This document shows, one piece after another, positions 1-9,400 of a stretch of DNA of 64,000 bases (position 1 is its first letter; every line of letters starts with the position of its first letter). Under the pieces are notes generated by a model. That model was not told where the DNA came from and did no database searches. It saw only the letters and a program-made list of their open reading frames with translations. The position numbers and the translations under genes were made by a program. The stretch is taken from NCBI GenBank assembly GCA_948890655.1, contig CAQTYU010000001.1, positions 236,013 to 300,012 of the forward strand. Direction: 5' to 3'. The stretch comes from Christensenellaceae bacterium (GTDB lineage Bacteria > Bacillota > Clostridia > Christensenellales > Borkfalkiaceae).

Positions 1-629
1 GCACGGGCGTTGCGGGATGCATAGGCGAAACCTGCAAGCTTGCAATTTTGGTAGGTTATATTTACCTTTGCGTAAGAAACGTAATCAAATGGTGGCAACC
101 CCTTCTGTTCATAGTCGTGTTCGGGTTTGCGGCAGTGTTTATGAGCGGGTTCGGGTTCATTGCTTCGGGCGGTTACATCTTCGATATTAAACTGTTCCTC
201 CCCCACCTCTTTTCGGGTGGCGTGCTGTTCGGAGCGGTGTTTATGTTCCCCGATTACGTAACCTCGCCCAAAGGCGTGTACGGTCAAATTCTTTACTACG
301 TTTTAGCCGCCGTATTGGTTGCGGTTTTGAGATATTTCACGCATATGGAGGTTACCTCGTTCGTAATTATGCTTATGAACTTGTTCGTGCCCCTCATCGA
401 CAAATATCTTATCAGGCGACCCTTCGGATACGTTAAGGTTAAGAAAGAAAAGAAAGCAAAGACCCCCGACGAAAGAGTTGCGGATGCGGTAGACGCGCTT
501 AAAGTAGACGAGAACGCCGCGGCTGAAATAAGCCACGGGAAAGATAATGAAAACACGGAAAAGAGCCCTGCGGCAAGCGTGCAAAGCGTGAACGCGGACA
601 ACGTTAAATCCGCAAAGGAGGAAGCGTAA
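1..629 (+). CDS. rnfD: RnfD, electron transport complex subunit D (5' truncated)
   Basis: C-terminal part of an Rnf subunit. Rnf is the membrane ferredoxin:NAD+ oxidoreductase that couples electron transfer to Na+ or H+ export. The frame is open from the left edge, so the Met/TTG at 48 is internal and not the start. The first residues carry the GCIGET motif found in RnfD/NqrB, followed by hydrophobic membrane helices and a charged Lys/Glu/Asp-rich cytoplasmic tail of about 60 residues. The covalent FMN threonine of RnfD lies upstream of the window. The stop is one base before the rnfG ATG, and the order D-G-E-A-B is the standard rnf order, so rnfC is expected just to the left. The long hydrophilic tail is unusual but seems to be part of the gene. 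Confidence 0.93.
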   Translation, partial: TGVAGCIGETCKLAILVGYIYLCVRNVIKWWQPLLFIVVFGFAAVFMSGFGFIASGGYIFDIKLFLPHLFSGGVLFGAVFMFPDYVTSPKGVYGQILYYVLAAVLVAVLRYFTHMEVTSFVIMLMNLFVPLIDKYLIRRPFGYVKVKKEKKAKTPDERVADAVDALKVDENAAAEISHGKDNENTEKSPAASVQSVNADNVKSAKEEA

Positions 630-630
630 A

Positions 631-1773
631 ATGACCGTTAAAGGATTTTTCAAAAGCAACGTATTCAAATGCCTTGCAACTCTTCTGTGCGTATTGTTGA
701 TAAGCGGAATATTCCTTACAATTATGAACGCGCTTTTGGCGGTAACGCCCGAAGAAAAGTTCCAAAGGGCGATAAGCAAAATTTACGGCAAGAACGTGGC
801 GACTACGGCGGTTGCGGTTGCGGACTATAACAGCAACGCGACTATCGAAGAAGCTTACAGGGTTGAGGACGGAAACTACCTCGTTAAATCCACGGGCAAG
901 GGCGGTTACGAAAACGGAACGGTTACCTGCTGGGTGGTTATCGAATTTAACAACGGCGCCGTATGCGGCATAGGCAAAGTCGTAATAGACAGCAACAAAA
1001 ACCAAAGCTATATAGACAGAGTTACCGATAAAGCGTTGAATCAGTTCGGCGAGCTGTACAACAGCGAGATAAACGAGAAAGGCTTCACCGAAAATATGAT
1101 AACCAACGCGACCGTAAAGGGAACTAAGACCGCTATCTGCAACGCGGTAAACGGAGCGCTTGACTTCGTTAACAACTCCTTCGGTAAGGTTAGGGCGTTG
1201 GGCGAAAGGTTCCTTGAAGAAATTCAGAAGGCTTACGGAGAAAACGTTATATCGGTTTACGGTACGGACGACAAGGGCGTTGAAAAACTGATAACAAAAG
1301 AGGACGAAACCGTGACAGGCTTCAAGGTTGAGGCGCAGCACGGAAATGCAACCGTAAACGAGTACTACAAAGTCAAGTATACGGTGGACGAAAGCGAAAT
1401 ATTGCATTATCTTATAACTTCCACCGGTAACGGCGGATATCAGGACGGTACTGTTACCTGCCGCGTGGCAATAGCTATAACGAACGGCAAGCCTACCACT
1501 ATTTACAACGCAACGATAATCGGAAACGTAGGGCAGTCCTATATCAACGACATAAAGCATATGGGCAACTACTCCGGTAAGGACATTACGGGCGACGGAT
1601 TTGCGTTCGAGCCTTCGGGTGATTTCTTATCTTCGGGCGCAACCAAATCGTCGACGGCGATTGCAAACGCGGTGAACGGCGCGATAACTTACGTTAAGAC
1701 CTTAACGTTCGAAGCGCCCGAAACAAATCCCGACGGCGACGGCGGGGATAACGGCGAAGGAGGCAACTCATAA
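631..1773 (+). CDS. rnfG: RnfG, FMN-binding subunit with a duplicated FMN-binding domain
   Basis: Membrane-anchored flavoprotein subunit of Rnf, 380 aa, nearly twice the usual RnfG length. One N-terminal transmembrane segment (about residues 12-37) is followed by two homologous FMN-binding domains (about 40-185 and 200-360). Each contains a GGY-x-GTVTC stretch and ends with a TAI-x-NAVNGA helix. The second has the flavinylation motif SGATKSST, with Thr338 as the predicted FMN attachment site. The equivalent position in the first domain is Lys163 (sequence NATVKGTKT), so the first copy has probably lost its flavin. The tail after 360 is Gly/Asp-rich. The stop codon overlaps the rnfE start by one base (TAATG). 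ApbE, the enzyme that attaches FMN, is encoded just downstream on the other strand. Confidence 0.93.
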   Translation: MTVKGFFKSNVFKCLATLLCVLLISGIFLTIMNALLAVTPEEKFQRAISKIYGKNVATTAVAVADYNSNATIEEAYRVEDGNYLVKSTGKGGYENGTVTCWVVIEFNNGAVCGIGKVVIDSNKNQSYIDRVTDKALNQFGELYNSEINEKGFTENMITNATVKGTKTAICNAVNGALDFVNNSFGKVRALGERFLEEIQKAYGENVISVYGTDDKGVEKLITKEDETVTGFKVEAQHGNATVNEYYKVKYTVDESEILHYLITSTGNGGYQDGTVTCRVAIAITNGKPTTIYNATIIGNVGQSYINDIKHMGNYSGKDITGDGFAFEPSGDFLSSGATKSSTAIANAVNGAITYVKTLTFEAPETNPDGDGGDNGEGGNS

Positions 1774-2420
1774 TGAATAAGTACAAAAAGATTACATTAG
1801 ACGGACTTATTTATCAGAATCCCACCTTTATGCTGGTTCTCGGCACCTGCCCCACCCTCGGACTTATCTCCTCCGCCTTTTCGGCAATGGGTATGGGTCT
1901 TACGGTTGTTGTTATTCTCACTTTAAGCAATATTCTTATTTCTGCTTTGAGAAAGGTTATACCCAACTCCGTGCGTATACCCTGCTATATCGTAATTATA
2001 GCAACCCTTGTAACCTTTGCGAGAATGTTCCTTGAAAAGTTTGTTCCCGACTTATACGACAGCTTGGGCGGCTTCCTTGCGCTGATAGTCGTTAACTGCA
2101 TTATCCTTGGTCGCGCGGAAGCGTTTGCAAACAAGCACACCGTGCCCGAAGCGGCGGTTGACGGAGTAATGCAGGGCTTGGGCTTCACCCTTGCGCTTAC
2201 CCTTATGGGTATTATCTGCGAGTTCTTCGGCAAGGGTTCGCTGTTCGGCTACGAGATTATGAGCTTCTCAATCGGTATGCTTTCAAAGCCTGCGGGCGCG
2301 TTCCTTGTCTACGGGTTAAGCATTGCGGTCTTTACCTACGTTATCGATTGCATCGAGCGTGCTAAACGCGTTAAAGCCAACAAGCTTGCGCGAGAAAACC
2401 TTTTAAGGGAGGTGGCGTAA
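1773..2420 (+). CDS. rnfE: RnfE, electron transport complex subunit E
   Basis: Integral membrane subunit of the Rnf complex, 215 aa, with about six hydrophobic helices and no soluble domain. The conserved starts NPTFMLVLGTCPTL and the later AFANKHTVPEAAVDG loop are typical of RnfE/NqrD proteins. The NPxF-LGxCP region contains the cysteine known in the family to help bind an intramembrane iron-sulfur cluster with its RnfA partner. It begins in the stop codon of rnfG and ends three bases before rnfA, so the two are translationally coupled. Length and order match the family. Confidence 0.95.
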   Translation: MNKYKKITLDGLIYQNPTFMLVLGTCPTLGLISSAFSAMGMGLTVVVILTLSNILISALRKVIPNSVRIPCYIVIIATLVTFARMFLEKFVPDLYDSLGGFLALIVVNCIILGRAEAFANKHTVPEAAVDGVMQGLGFTLALTLMGIICEFFGKGSLFGYEIMSFSIGMLSKPAGAFLVYGLSIAVFTYVIDCIERAKRVKANKLARENLLREVA

Positions 2421-2423
2421 ACT

Positions 2424-3029
2424 ATGGGTACTTTTATTGCTATAGTTCTTGCGGCGGTTCTTACCAACAACTTTATTACGGTTAAAACTTACGGTATCTG
2501 CCCCTTCCTCGGCGTTTCCAAAAAGACGTCCTCTGCGGCGGGTATGGGAATTGCGGTTACCCTCGTTATGGTGCTTGCAACCCTTGTAACCTATCCCATT
2601 TACACCTACGTTATGGTGCCGCTCGGTATCGAGTTCTTGGAGATAATTTTCTTCATCTTTATAATAGCTTCTCTCGTGCAGATGCTTGAAAAGATTATTC
2701 AGAAAATTTCCCCTTCGCTTTACGGGGCTATGGGTATTTACCTTCCGCTTATTACGACGAACTGCGCCGTGCTCGGCGTGACCGAGCTCGTCATAGGCGA
2801 TATGTCCGCGTACATCGGCGATGCGTCTATGAATATCGGCTGGGCGGCTTTATACGCGTTGTTTGCGGGGCTCGGCTTCACACTCGTTATGATAATAATG
2901 AGCGGTATGCGCGAAAAGCTGAATTACTACAAGACGGCTAAGGCGCTTGCAGGCTTCCCCATCGCTATGGTAACGGCTTGCTTTATCTGTATGGCGTTCA
3001 CCGTGTTCAGCTATATCAGTTTGGGTTAA
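2424..3029 (+). CDS. rnfA: RnfA, electron transport complex subunit A
   Basis: Integral membrane subunit of Rnf, 201 aa, homologous to RnfE and inserted in the opposite topology. The opening VLTNNFITVKTYGICPFLGVS and the later LPLITTNCAVLG carry the two family cysteines that in known structures form the membrane iron-sulfur centre with RnfE. About six transmembrane helices fill the whole protein. A strong ribosome site (GGGAGGTGG) lies in the end of rnfE. It is followed after 13 bases by rnfB, whose own site is AAGGAGGGCG. Confidence 0.95.
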   Translation: MGTFIAIVLAAVLTNNFITVKTYGICPFLGVSKKTSSAAGMGIAVTLVMVLATLVTYPIYTYVMVPLGIEFLEIIFFIFIIASLVQMLEKIIQKISPSLYGAMGIYLPLITTNCAVLGVTELVIGDMSAYIGDASMNIGWAALYALFAGLGFTLVMIIMSGMREKLNYYKTAKALAGFPIAMVTACFICMAFTVFSYISLG

Positions 3030-3042
3030 GGAGGGCGCGATA

Positions 3043-3909
3043 ATGAATTTACTTGAAATTACCAATCAAACCTGGATTACCGTCGGCATAGTTGCCGGTA
3101 TATTTGCGGGAACAGCGCTTCTTATCGGAATACTGATACTCGTAGTAGGCAAGGTTTTCAAAGTCAACGTTGACGAAAAGATTACGAAGATTTTAGACAA
3201 TCTTGCGGGTGCGAACTGCGGCGGTTGCGGCTGTTCGGGTTGTAGCGGATTTGCTTCCAAGCTTGCGGACGGCAGCGGAAACCTTGCAGATTGCCACGTT
3301 ACTTCACCCGAAAAGAAAGCGGAAATAGCAAAGCTTTTGGGCATAGAGCTCACCGAAGAAGAACCCACGGTTGCTGTAGTTCACTGCGACGGCGGAATAG
3401 AGAATTGCGCAGACAAGTATGAATACAAGGGTAACCCCACCTGCGCGGCGAACGCTTCGCTTTTGGGCGGAAATAAGGCTTGCTCCTACGCGTGCCTGGG
3501 CTGCGGGGACTGTAAGGCGGTTTGCCCCGAAAACGCCATTGAGGTTACTGGCAGGCTTGCAAAAGTCGACCCCGACAGGTGTATATCTTGCGGTGCGTGT
3601 ATGACGGCTTGCCCTAAGGGAATTATTGACCGTATACCTTCCTCCGCTCCCGTATACGTTGCCTGCTCTTCAAAGTGCCGCGGCAAGGAAGTGACAAGCG
3701 TTTGCAAAGTTGGCTGTATAGCTTGCGGCATTTGCGCTAAATCTTGCCCGCACGGCGCGATAACTATGAAGGACAATTTGCCCGAGATAGATTATTCAAA
3801 GTGCACCGGGTGCTTAACCTGCGTTGCAAAGTGCCCGAGACACATTATTATAAGCCGTAAGGTTGTTGCGGAAGAAACTCCCGCACAGGAAGAAAAAGCG
3901 GCTGAATAA
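3043..3909 (+). CDS. rnfB: RnfB, iron-sulfur electron entry subunit
   Basis: Iron-sulfur subunit that receives electrons from reduced ferredoxin, 288 aa. Residues 12-38 form a membrane anchor. A cysteine-rich domain follows (NCGGCGCSGCSGFA, about 60-73, then a distant Cys) that binds one [4Fe-4S] cluster. After a linker with several more cysteines there are ferredoxin-type CxxCxxCxxxCP repeats: LGCGDCKAVCP, ISCGACMTACP, IACGICAKSCP and TGCLTCVAKCP, four CxxCxxC groups in all. The C-terminus is a short charged tail. It is the last gene of the operon and is followed by a strong hairpin at 3954-3993. Confidence 0.96.
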   Translation: MNLLEITNQTWITVGIVAGIFAGTALLIGILILVVGKVFKVNVDEKITKILDNLAGANCGGCGCSGCSGFASKLADGSGNLADCHVTSPEKKAEIAKLLGIELTEEEPTVAVVHCDGGIENCADKYEYKGNPTCAANASLLGGNKACSYACLGCGDCKAVCPENAIEVTGRLAKVDPDRCISCGACMTACPKGIIDRIPSSAPVYVACSSKCRGKEVTSVCKVGCIACGICAKSCPHGAITMKDNLPEIDYSKCTGCLTCVAKCPRHIIISRKVVAEETPAQEEKAAE

Positions 3910-3953
3910 AATTAATGAGATAACCGCGTATTTATTGCAATTATTATAACGAT

Positions 3954-3993
3954 AAAGCCCGCCCCTGCGCCAAACGGCGCAGGGGCGGGCTTT
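3954..3993. terminator. Bidirectional terminator between rnfB and the NusG-II gene
   Basis: Perfect 18-bp GC-rich stem (arms 3954-3971 and 3976-3993, loop AAAC) between two convergent genes. Both arms end in AAA/TTT, so the hairpin can serve either strand, although the T-runs are short. Confidence 0.88.
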
Positions 3994-4022
3994 ACTTTGT
4001 TATCACGTTTAGCGGAACGCTA

Positions 4023-4490
4023 TTACATAATTAAATTCGGGTCGTCGTAATTTCTTGAAAGGGGTTCTATTCTCAGCCTGTGAGTGTTGCAGTAAATTAT
4101 CTTGTTGTTGTCGTCTATCGCGGGGAAATAAACGCACTGTTTGCCGTTGCAGTCCGCTTCGGTAACCTTTACCGTCTTTGCGGATTTATTTATATAAATT
4201 ACGTTAACGCCGTCCGCAACGTTTACGGTGACGGTTAAACCGTTATCGTCCTCTTTTACGTTTTCCGCCGTTACCGTATCTGAATATACCGCTCCGCCGT
4301 CGAACCCGTATTCGAACACCGCCTGCCCTTCAACGAATACCCTTACGCCCGTGAGAGGGCTTTCGTCCTTGGTTGCGAAAATTACGATAAACAGCACGGC
4401 GACTGTTACCGCAATTACGCCATAGATAATTAAATCCCATATTTTAAAGCCCTTATCGGCTTTGACTTGTTCTACTTTTTTTAGTGACAT
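4023..4490 (-). CDS. NusG domain II-like membrane-anchored protein
   Basis: 155 aa. Residues 1-16 are cytoplasmic and 17-41 form one transmembrane helix. The exported rest resembles the small NusG_II family, which has a C-terminal NGKQCV...-CNTHRLRIE signature. These proteins occur next to ApbE and Rnf genes in many Firmicutes. The biochemical role is not established; a part in the flavin or redox machinery of the envelope is inferred only from context. The gene follows apbE by four bases on the same strand, so the two are one transcription unit ending at the 3954-3993 hairpin. Two cysteines (in GKQC and YCNTHR) are conserved-looking. Confidence 0.8.
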   Translation of the reverse strand: MSLKKVEQVKADKGFKIWDLIIYGVIAVTVAVLFIVIFATKDESPLTGVRVFVEGQAVFEYGFDGGAVYSDTVTAENVKEDDNGLTVTVNVADGVNVIYINKSAKTVKVTEADCNGKQCVYFPAIDDNNKIIYCNTHRLRIEPLSRNYDDPNLIM

Positions 4491-4494
4491 ATGT

Positions 4495-5649
4495 TTATTC
4501 GACGGTGAAGATTACTCTTCTGTCGTTCAGCTTTTCTTTTACGAACGAAATTGCCTTTTCCTTGCCCATTGCCATTATCGCCGTAGTGAGAGCGTCGTCC
4601 TCGGCTGCGCTGCCGCCTATTACGGTTACCGACATTATGCCCGTTTGCACGGGTTTGCCCGTCGTGGGGTCGATAACGTGGCAATAGCGGACACCTTCGA
4701 TGGTGTAAAACTGCTCGTTATCGCCGCTTGTGGAAAGCTTTTCGTTTAAAATTTCGGTTTCGACGTACGGCTTTCTTGACGAGGAACGCGGGTTGGACAA
4801 GCCCAATTTATACGCGCCGCCTAAGTGCCTTTTTACGAGCATACTGCTTGAACCGAAACTGAAATATCCGAATTCGTAACCGTAGTCGTTAAATAATTTT
4901 TCCACTTTATCCACGGCGTAGCCCTTGCCTATGCCGCTCAAATCGATATGCAGGGTCAGCGTTTCGCCAGCCGCTTCAACGGTGTATTCGGGTTTTACGG
5001 CGTAGTGCGTTTCGCCATCGCGGATTAACTGCAATTCGCCAAAGTGCGACGAAAGGTCGGTATATTTTGCAACGAGCTCGTCCGCGGGCAAATCTTCCTT
5101 AGTCATTACGCGGTGATTGTCGCCGAAGCCGTAGGCAAGCACGTTGTAATACAGCGCAGGGTTGTAGTAGCCTTCGGTCACTTCGTAAATGCGCTTGGCT
5201 TCGCTTATTACCTCGTACGCGGTTTTGGAAATTTGTACCTTTTCGCCCGCGGCGGCGGCGTTGAAGCGCGATACGTCGGAGTTTACGACCGAGGTTGAAA
5301 GCGACTTGTCGATATCGTCGATAGTGGTTTTAAATTCGGCGAGGAACGAATTGAACCTGTCCTGTGCGCCCTCCGCTTCAAAGTTTGCGGATATGGCGAC
5401 GGTGGCGTCGGTATACATTGAAAAGTACGTTCTGCCATGCGTGGTGTAGCCCGCACAGTCGGGGGCTTCCCCTCCACGCTCCGTCGGGGTATAGCCTTCT
5501 ATAAGTTCGGTTTTAAAGCTACCGTCCACGACCTTAAATCCGTCCTGCATATTTGTGTATAAACCGTAAGTTTTATTATTACAGCCCGCCGCGCAGACTG
5601 CGGCGCATACGACCGCAAGAAAAAGCACGGTTTTTTTAAGTAAATTCAT
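4495..5649 (-). CDS. apbE: ApbE, FAD:protein FMN transferase (lipoprotein)
   Basis: 384 aa. It transfers FMN from FAD to a Ser/Thr of exported flavoproteins such as RnfG and RnfD. A signal peptide ends in the lipobox CAAGC (about residues 19-23), so the enzyme is a lipoprotein on the outer face. Family features seen are the NSDVSRFN-like segment, IDLSGIGKGYAVD, a FSFGSSS strand, HVIDPTTGKPVQ and the metal-binding DALTTAI near the end. The usual GGN after FSFG is SSS here, a mild departure. No Shine-Dalgarno precedes the ATG. A -10 box lies 6 bases upstream, so the mRNA is probably leaderless. Its substrates in this window are likely RnfG Thr338, RnfD and perhaps the 5730-6338 lipoprotein. Confidence 0.95.
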   Translation of the reverse strand: MNLLKKTVLFLAVVCAAVCAAGCNNKTYGLYTNMQDGFKVVDGSFKTELIEGYTPTERGGEAPDCAGYTTHGRTYFSMYTDATVAISANFEAEGAQDRFNSFLAEFKTTIDDIDKSLSTSVVNSDVSRFNAAAAGEKVQISKTAYEVISEAKRIYEVTEGYYNPALYYNVLAYGFGDNHRVMTKEDLPADELVAKYTDLSSHFGELQLIRDGETHYAVKPEYTVEAAGETLTLHIDLSGIGKGYAVDKVEKLFNDYGYEFGYFSFGSSSMLVKRHLGGAYKLGLSNPRSSSRKPYVETEILNEKLSTSGDNEQFYTIEGVRYCHVIDPTTGKPVQTGIMSVTVIGGSAAEDDALTTAIMAMGKEKAISFVKEKLNDRRVIFTVE

Positions 5650-5655
5650 AGCTTA

Positions 5656-5685
5656 ATTATAACATTAATTTCTTTTAAATGGCAA
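5656..5685 (-). promoter_or_regulatory. Promoter of apbE, leaderless arrangement
   Basis: On the minus strand TTGCCA (5685-5680), 18-bp spacer, TATAAT (5661-5656), then 6 bases to the apbE ATG at 5649. Transcription should begin at or next to the start codon. The -35 box directly abuts the T-run of the upstream terminator. Confidence 0.75.
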
Positions 5686-5713
5686 GAAAAAACCCGCCTT
5701 AAAAAGGCGGGTT
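5684..5713 (-). terminator. Terminator of the FMN-binding-like lipoprotein gene
   Basis: 10-bp stem (5704-5713 with 5691-5700, loop AAA) followed on the minus strand by TTTTTTCTT. It lies 17 bases after the stop at 5730. Confidence 0.9.
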
Positions 5714-5729
5714 AAAGATTTTAAGTTGT

Positions 5730-6338
5730 TTATTTTTTAAGCGCGTTTTGTACGGCAATCAAAACTCTGCCGCTACCCTGCGTTGAGTTTGTAATGAGCA
5801 AACCGCTTGAAACTAATGCAGAGTTATCGTCCTTTGAATAAGGTTCGCCAACTTCGTTATAGTAAACCTTTATATCCAAAATGTCGGCAACAGCTTTGCC
5901 TTCATACTGTTGAAGAAGCCAAGTTTCCTTTTTAAGCCAATTTAATCTGGCATCCTCAGTCCAATCGCCCTGAGCGTCACTGACGACGTGCCAATCTTTA
6001 TTATAAGTAGTTACCTCTTCATCTGTATGTTTCCAAGCGCCGTGTTCGTCACGCTGAGGACCGCCCGCAGCCCAATCCACTACAAATTTGTTATACGTGC
6101 AGGAAAAAGCTTCGCCGTCGCCGTAGGAATGGGTTATATCCTCAACTTTGGTAATTATATTGTTTTCAACGGAAACCTTTACGACCATACCGTAAACAGC
6201 GTTGTATTGGTTAGCATAGCAATAATGACCGATATATTCGCCGTTGTAGCCGCCGGAGCAAGCCGAAGCGGTAGCGATACCTGCGCAAAGTGCGGTTGAA
6301 GCAACTAAAACCGATAATCCTTTAAAAACCTTTTTCAT
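5730..6338 (-). CDS. FMN-binding-domain-like lipoprotein
   Basis: 202 aa. A signal peptide ends in the lipobox ASAC (about residue 27), giving a mature lipoprotein. The body resembles small extracytoplasmic FMN_bind proteins: GMVVKVSVENNIITKVEDI near the start and a C-terminal segment ITNSTQGSGRVLIAVQNAL. In the family this last segment carries the flavinylation site, usually [ST]GAT-x-[ST]. Here it reads NSTQGS, with Thr186 kept but Gly-Ala replaced by Asn-Ser, so covalent flavinylation by ApbE is plausible but not certain. It probably works in electron transfer at the cell surface. It has its own promoter with a palindrome in the spacer, and its own terminator. Confidence 0.78.
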   Translation of the reverse strand: MKKVFKGLSVLVASTALCAGIATASACSGGYNGEYIGHYCYANQYNAVYGMVVKVSVENNIITKVEDITHSYGDGEAFSCTYNKFVVDWAAGGPQRDEHGAWKHTDEEVTTYNKDWHVVSDAQGDWTEDARLNWLKKETWLLQQYEGKAVADILDIKVYYNEVGEPYSKDDNSALVSSGLLITNSTQGSGRVLIAVQNALKK

Positions 6339-6369
6339 AAAAAACTCCTATGAAACTTATTACCTTTTA

Positions 6370-6398
6370 AGTTTAACACTTTTGGTAAAAAGTGTCAA
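6370..6398 (-). promoter_or_regulatory. Promoter with embedded 20-bp palindromic operator
   Basis: On the minus strand TTGACA (6398-6393), 17-bp spacer, TAAACT (6375-6370). The spacer is filled by a perfect inverted repeat, ACACTTTT-4-AAAAGTGT (6376-6395), which also touches the -35 box. This placement is typical of a repressor operator. The regulator is unknown. Confidence 0.75.
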
Positions 6399-6431
6399 CC
6401 GTTTATTGATAATTTATTACTTAAAATTATA

Positions 6432-6462
6432 AAAACAGGCGCACCGCAGGCACGCCTGTTTT
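6432..6462 (-). terminator. Terminator of the ABC transporter gene
   Basis: 10-bp stem AAAACAGGCG/CGCCTGTTTT with an 11-base loop, nine bases after the ABC gene's stop, followed on the minus strand by TTTT-rich sequence. Confidence 0.82.
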
Positions 6463-6471
6463 AGTTTGGGT

Positions 6472-9400
6472 TTACTCGGTACGGAGAGCGACGACGGGGT
6501 CTTTCTTGGCGGCTGCCGAGGCGGGGATTAAACCCGATACGAGAGTTAACCCGACGCTTATCAAAACCATTATAAACGCCTGCCAAATAGGCAGCGAAGC
6601 TATTGTATAAATACCGAACAGAACGCCTAAAACAAGATTTAATAATAGTGAAATCAAATATGTTACCACTATTCCCACCAAGCCCGCGGCAAGACCTATC
6701 ATAAAAGTTTCGGCGTTGAAAAGCCGCTTTATATCCTTCTTTCTTGCACCCACGGCGCGCAGGATACCTATCTCTTTTATTCGTTCAACCACGGACACGT
6801 ATGTGATGATGCCTATCATAACCGTCGACACGACGAGGGATAGCGCAGTGAACGCGATAAGCGCGATGGTTATTATGTCAATCATAGTATTTACCATCGT
6901 AATAATAAGCCCGACCGCGTCCGTATAAGTAATTTTGTGTTCTTCTTTAAGCTGTATAGAACGCTCTTCAACAGTACCGTCCGCATTCGTAACCGTCCAA
7001 ACATAGGTTTCTCCCCTCTCGCACATGTCGTTCCACTTATCGAGGTAGTCGGTAACTAAGTCCTTACTTTCAAAATCGAGGGGATAAAACTCGAAAGCAA
7101 CGGGCAAGTCGCCGCCGCCCACCGTCGAGGGCGTGACCTTTAAAGAATCGTACTGACTGCCGCCTGACGAGCCGCCCATCATTGAGGACATCATTGAGGA
7201 CATCATTGACGAGCCTGCGCTGTCGATTACGTACGCGGGGCGCGCGGGGTCCTGACGAACGCCGTTATATGTATAGTGGTACTTGTAGGGCAAGCCGTCG
7301 AGAGAACCGCCGTGTTCGTTCATATACTTGACGATTTCGCTCTCTCTGCCCGTTTCCAAAGCGTGACGGGAAAGCGCGTTAGTGTAGTAAAGACCGGAAC
7401 TAAGGCAGCCGTAAGACACGCCCTTTTTCTTTTGAAGAATAACTTTGACCTTTAAATCTATATCGTCCGATTTATCCCTGTCCGCGGCGAAACCGTCTTT
7501 ATACGCATTATATTTAAATTCAGCAGCCTTTATGGGAGGGTCGTTCGGGTTTTCCACTTCGACGGGAATGTACACGCCGTCCGCAGGGGTTGCGGGGGAA
7601 TAAACCGTATCGTTGGGATACCACTTGAACTTGGTTTCGCTTCCGTCGTTATCTAAGAAATAGTCGTACTCCTTGCCGTTCAGATATTCCGAAAGGAGCT
7701 CTCCGTACTTTTCGTTTGCCTCTTCTTCGGTTATTTCGTCGCCGACGAGTTCCTTGGCGCGTTCGGCGTAGGCTAAAAATTCTTCCTGCGTGAAGTAGCC
7801 CATCTGCCCCATAGTGAGGTCGGTGGTCGCCTGTTTGTTGATGACCATAATCAGGCTGTCTTTTTTACAGAAAATATCCTTTAGCTCTTCCTCGGTGAGG
7901 TCTGCCGATTTGCCGTTGTAGGTTGCGACAATATCGTACTGCGACAGAACGTAATTATAGTTGTCGGGCAGCTCCTCGAACGTAGTCACGGTAGGTATCA
8001 TGCCCGAAAATATTTTATACTGCTGTTTTTCCGCGTCCGATTCGCTGTTTTCCGCAACAGCGCCCAAAACCGCGGAATAGGTCTGACGAATGCCCGTAAC
8101 GGACATTTCTTCGCCGCCGTCGCTTTTATCGAGTTTATAATTAGTGTAAATATTATTTGCCGGTTCCAAGCCGTAATCGTAATATACGGCATTGTAGTAC
8201 GCGGAGGGCATCTTGCTTACGTAGTCCGCGTAGGCATCGGTTATGTTGTTGGTTACACCCATACTACCCATACCCATAAGCGTTTCGATAAGGGAGTCAA
8301 CGTAGACCTTATCGCCAAGCTTTTCAACCTTGACCTTGGTGCCCGAACCCATATCCATAAGAGCGTTGAAGTCCATCGCAGTGCGGGTGATTTCCAAGGG
8401 GTTGCCCGAAAGCATATCATCCTGCATACCGTCGATAAAGCCGTTTACTCCCGAAGAGATTGCAAGAACCATTGAAACGCCTATTATGCCTATACTGCCC
8501 GCAACCGAAACGAGCGCCGTGCGCTTGAATTTGGATAAGAGGTTTTTGAGGGATAAAGACATTGCCATTCCCACAGACATAGAGGCTTTTTTCTTTTTGC
8601 CCTTGTTGGTCTTGGCGGGTTGGTCGGTGACGGGAAGGGATTCTTCGCTGTTGGGAAGGGATTCTTCGACTTCGCTGACGCTACGCTTTGCGCCGTTATT
8701 ATCTGAATTATTATAATTGGGGGCGCAAACCGTCGCTTGCGATCGGGCAGAATGACAAAGGGGTTCAGAGTGACAAGCGGGGGCGGGGATTTCACCGTCG
8801 TAAGGGTCGGAGTCGTCCACCACTTCGCCGTCCAAAAGGCGGATTATGCGGGTGGAATACTTTTCGGCAAGCTCGGGGTTGTGCGTTACCATAATCACGA
8901 GACGGTCCTTTGAAATTTCCTTCAAAAGCTCCATTATCTGAACGCTGGTCTTGGAATCGAGCGCGCCCGTTGGTTCGTCCGCAAGTACGATTTCGGGGTC
9001 GTTTATGAGGGCGCGCGCGATTGCGACGCGCTGTGCCTGCCCGCCCGAAAGCTGGTTGGGACGGTTCTTTAATTTATCGCCCAAGCCAACGCGCTCGAGC
9101 GCGGCTATCGCCCTTTGACGGCGTTCTTCCTTGCTCACGCCCGCGATTAAGAGGGATAATTCCACGTTTTGCAAAATGGTCTGGTGTGGAATTAAATGAT
9201 AGCTTTGGAATATGAAACCTATGGAGTGGTTGCGGTAGGTATCCCAGTCGCCGTCCTTGTACTCTTTCGTGGACTTGCCCTCGATGATAAGGTCGCCCGA
9301 AGTATACTTATCGAGCCCGCCTACGATATTTAAAAGCGTAGTCTTGCCGCAGCCCGACGCGCCGAGAATAGAGACGAGCTCGTTTCTGCGGAATTTTATG

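Noticed and set aside
604..1560. 318-aa minus-strand open frame opposite rnfG
   Set aside because: Antisense shadow of a clearly conserved rnfG; no ribosome site, and the composition is that of a reversed coding strand.
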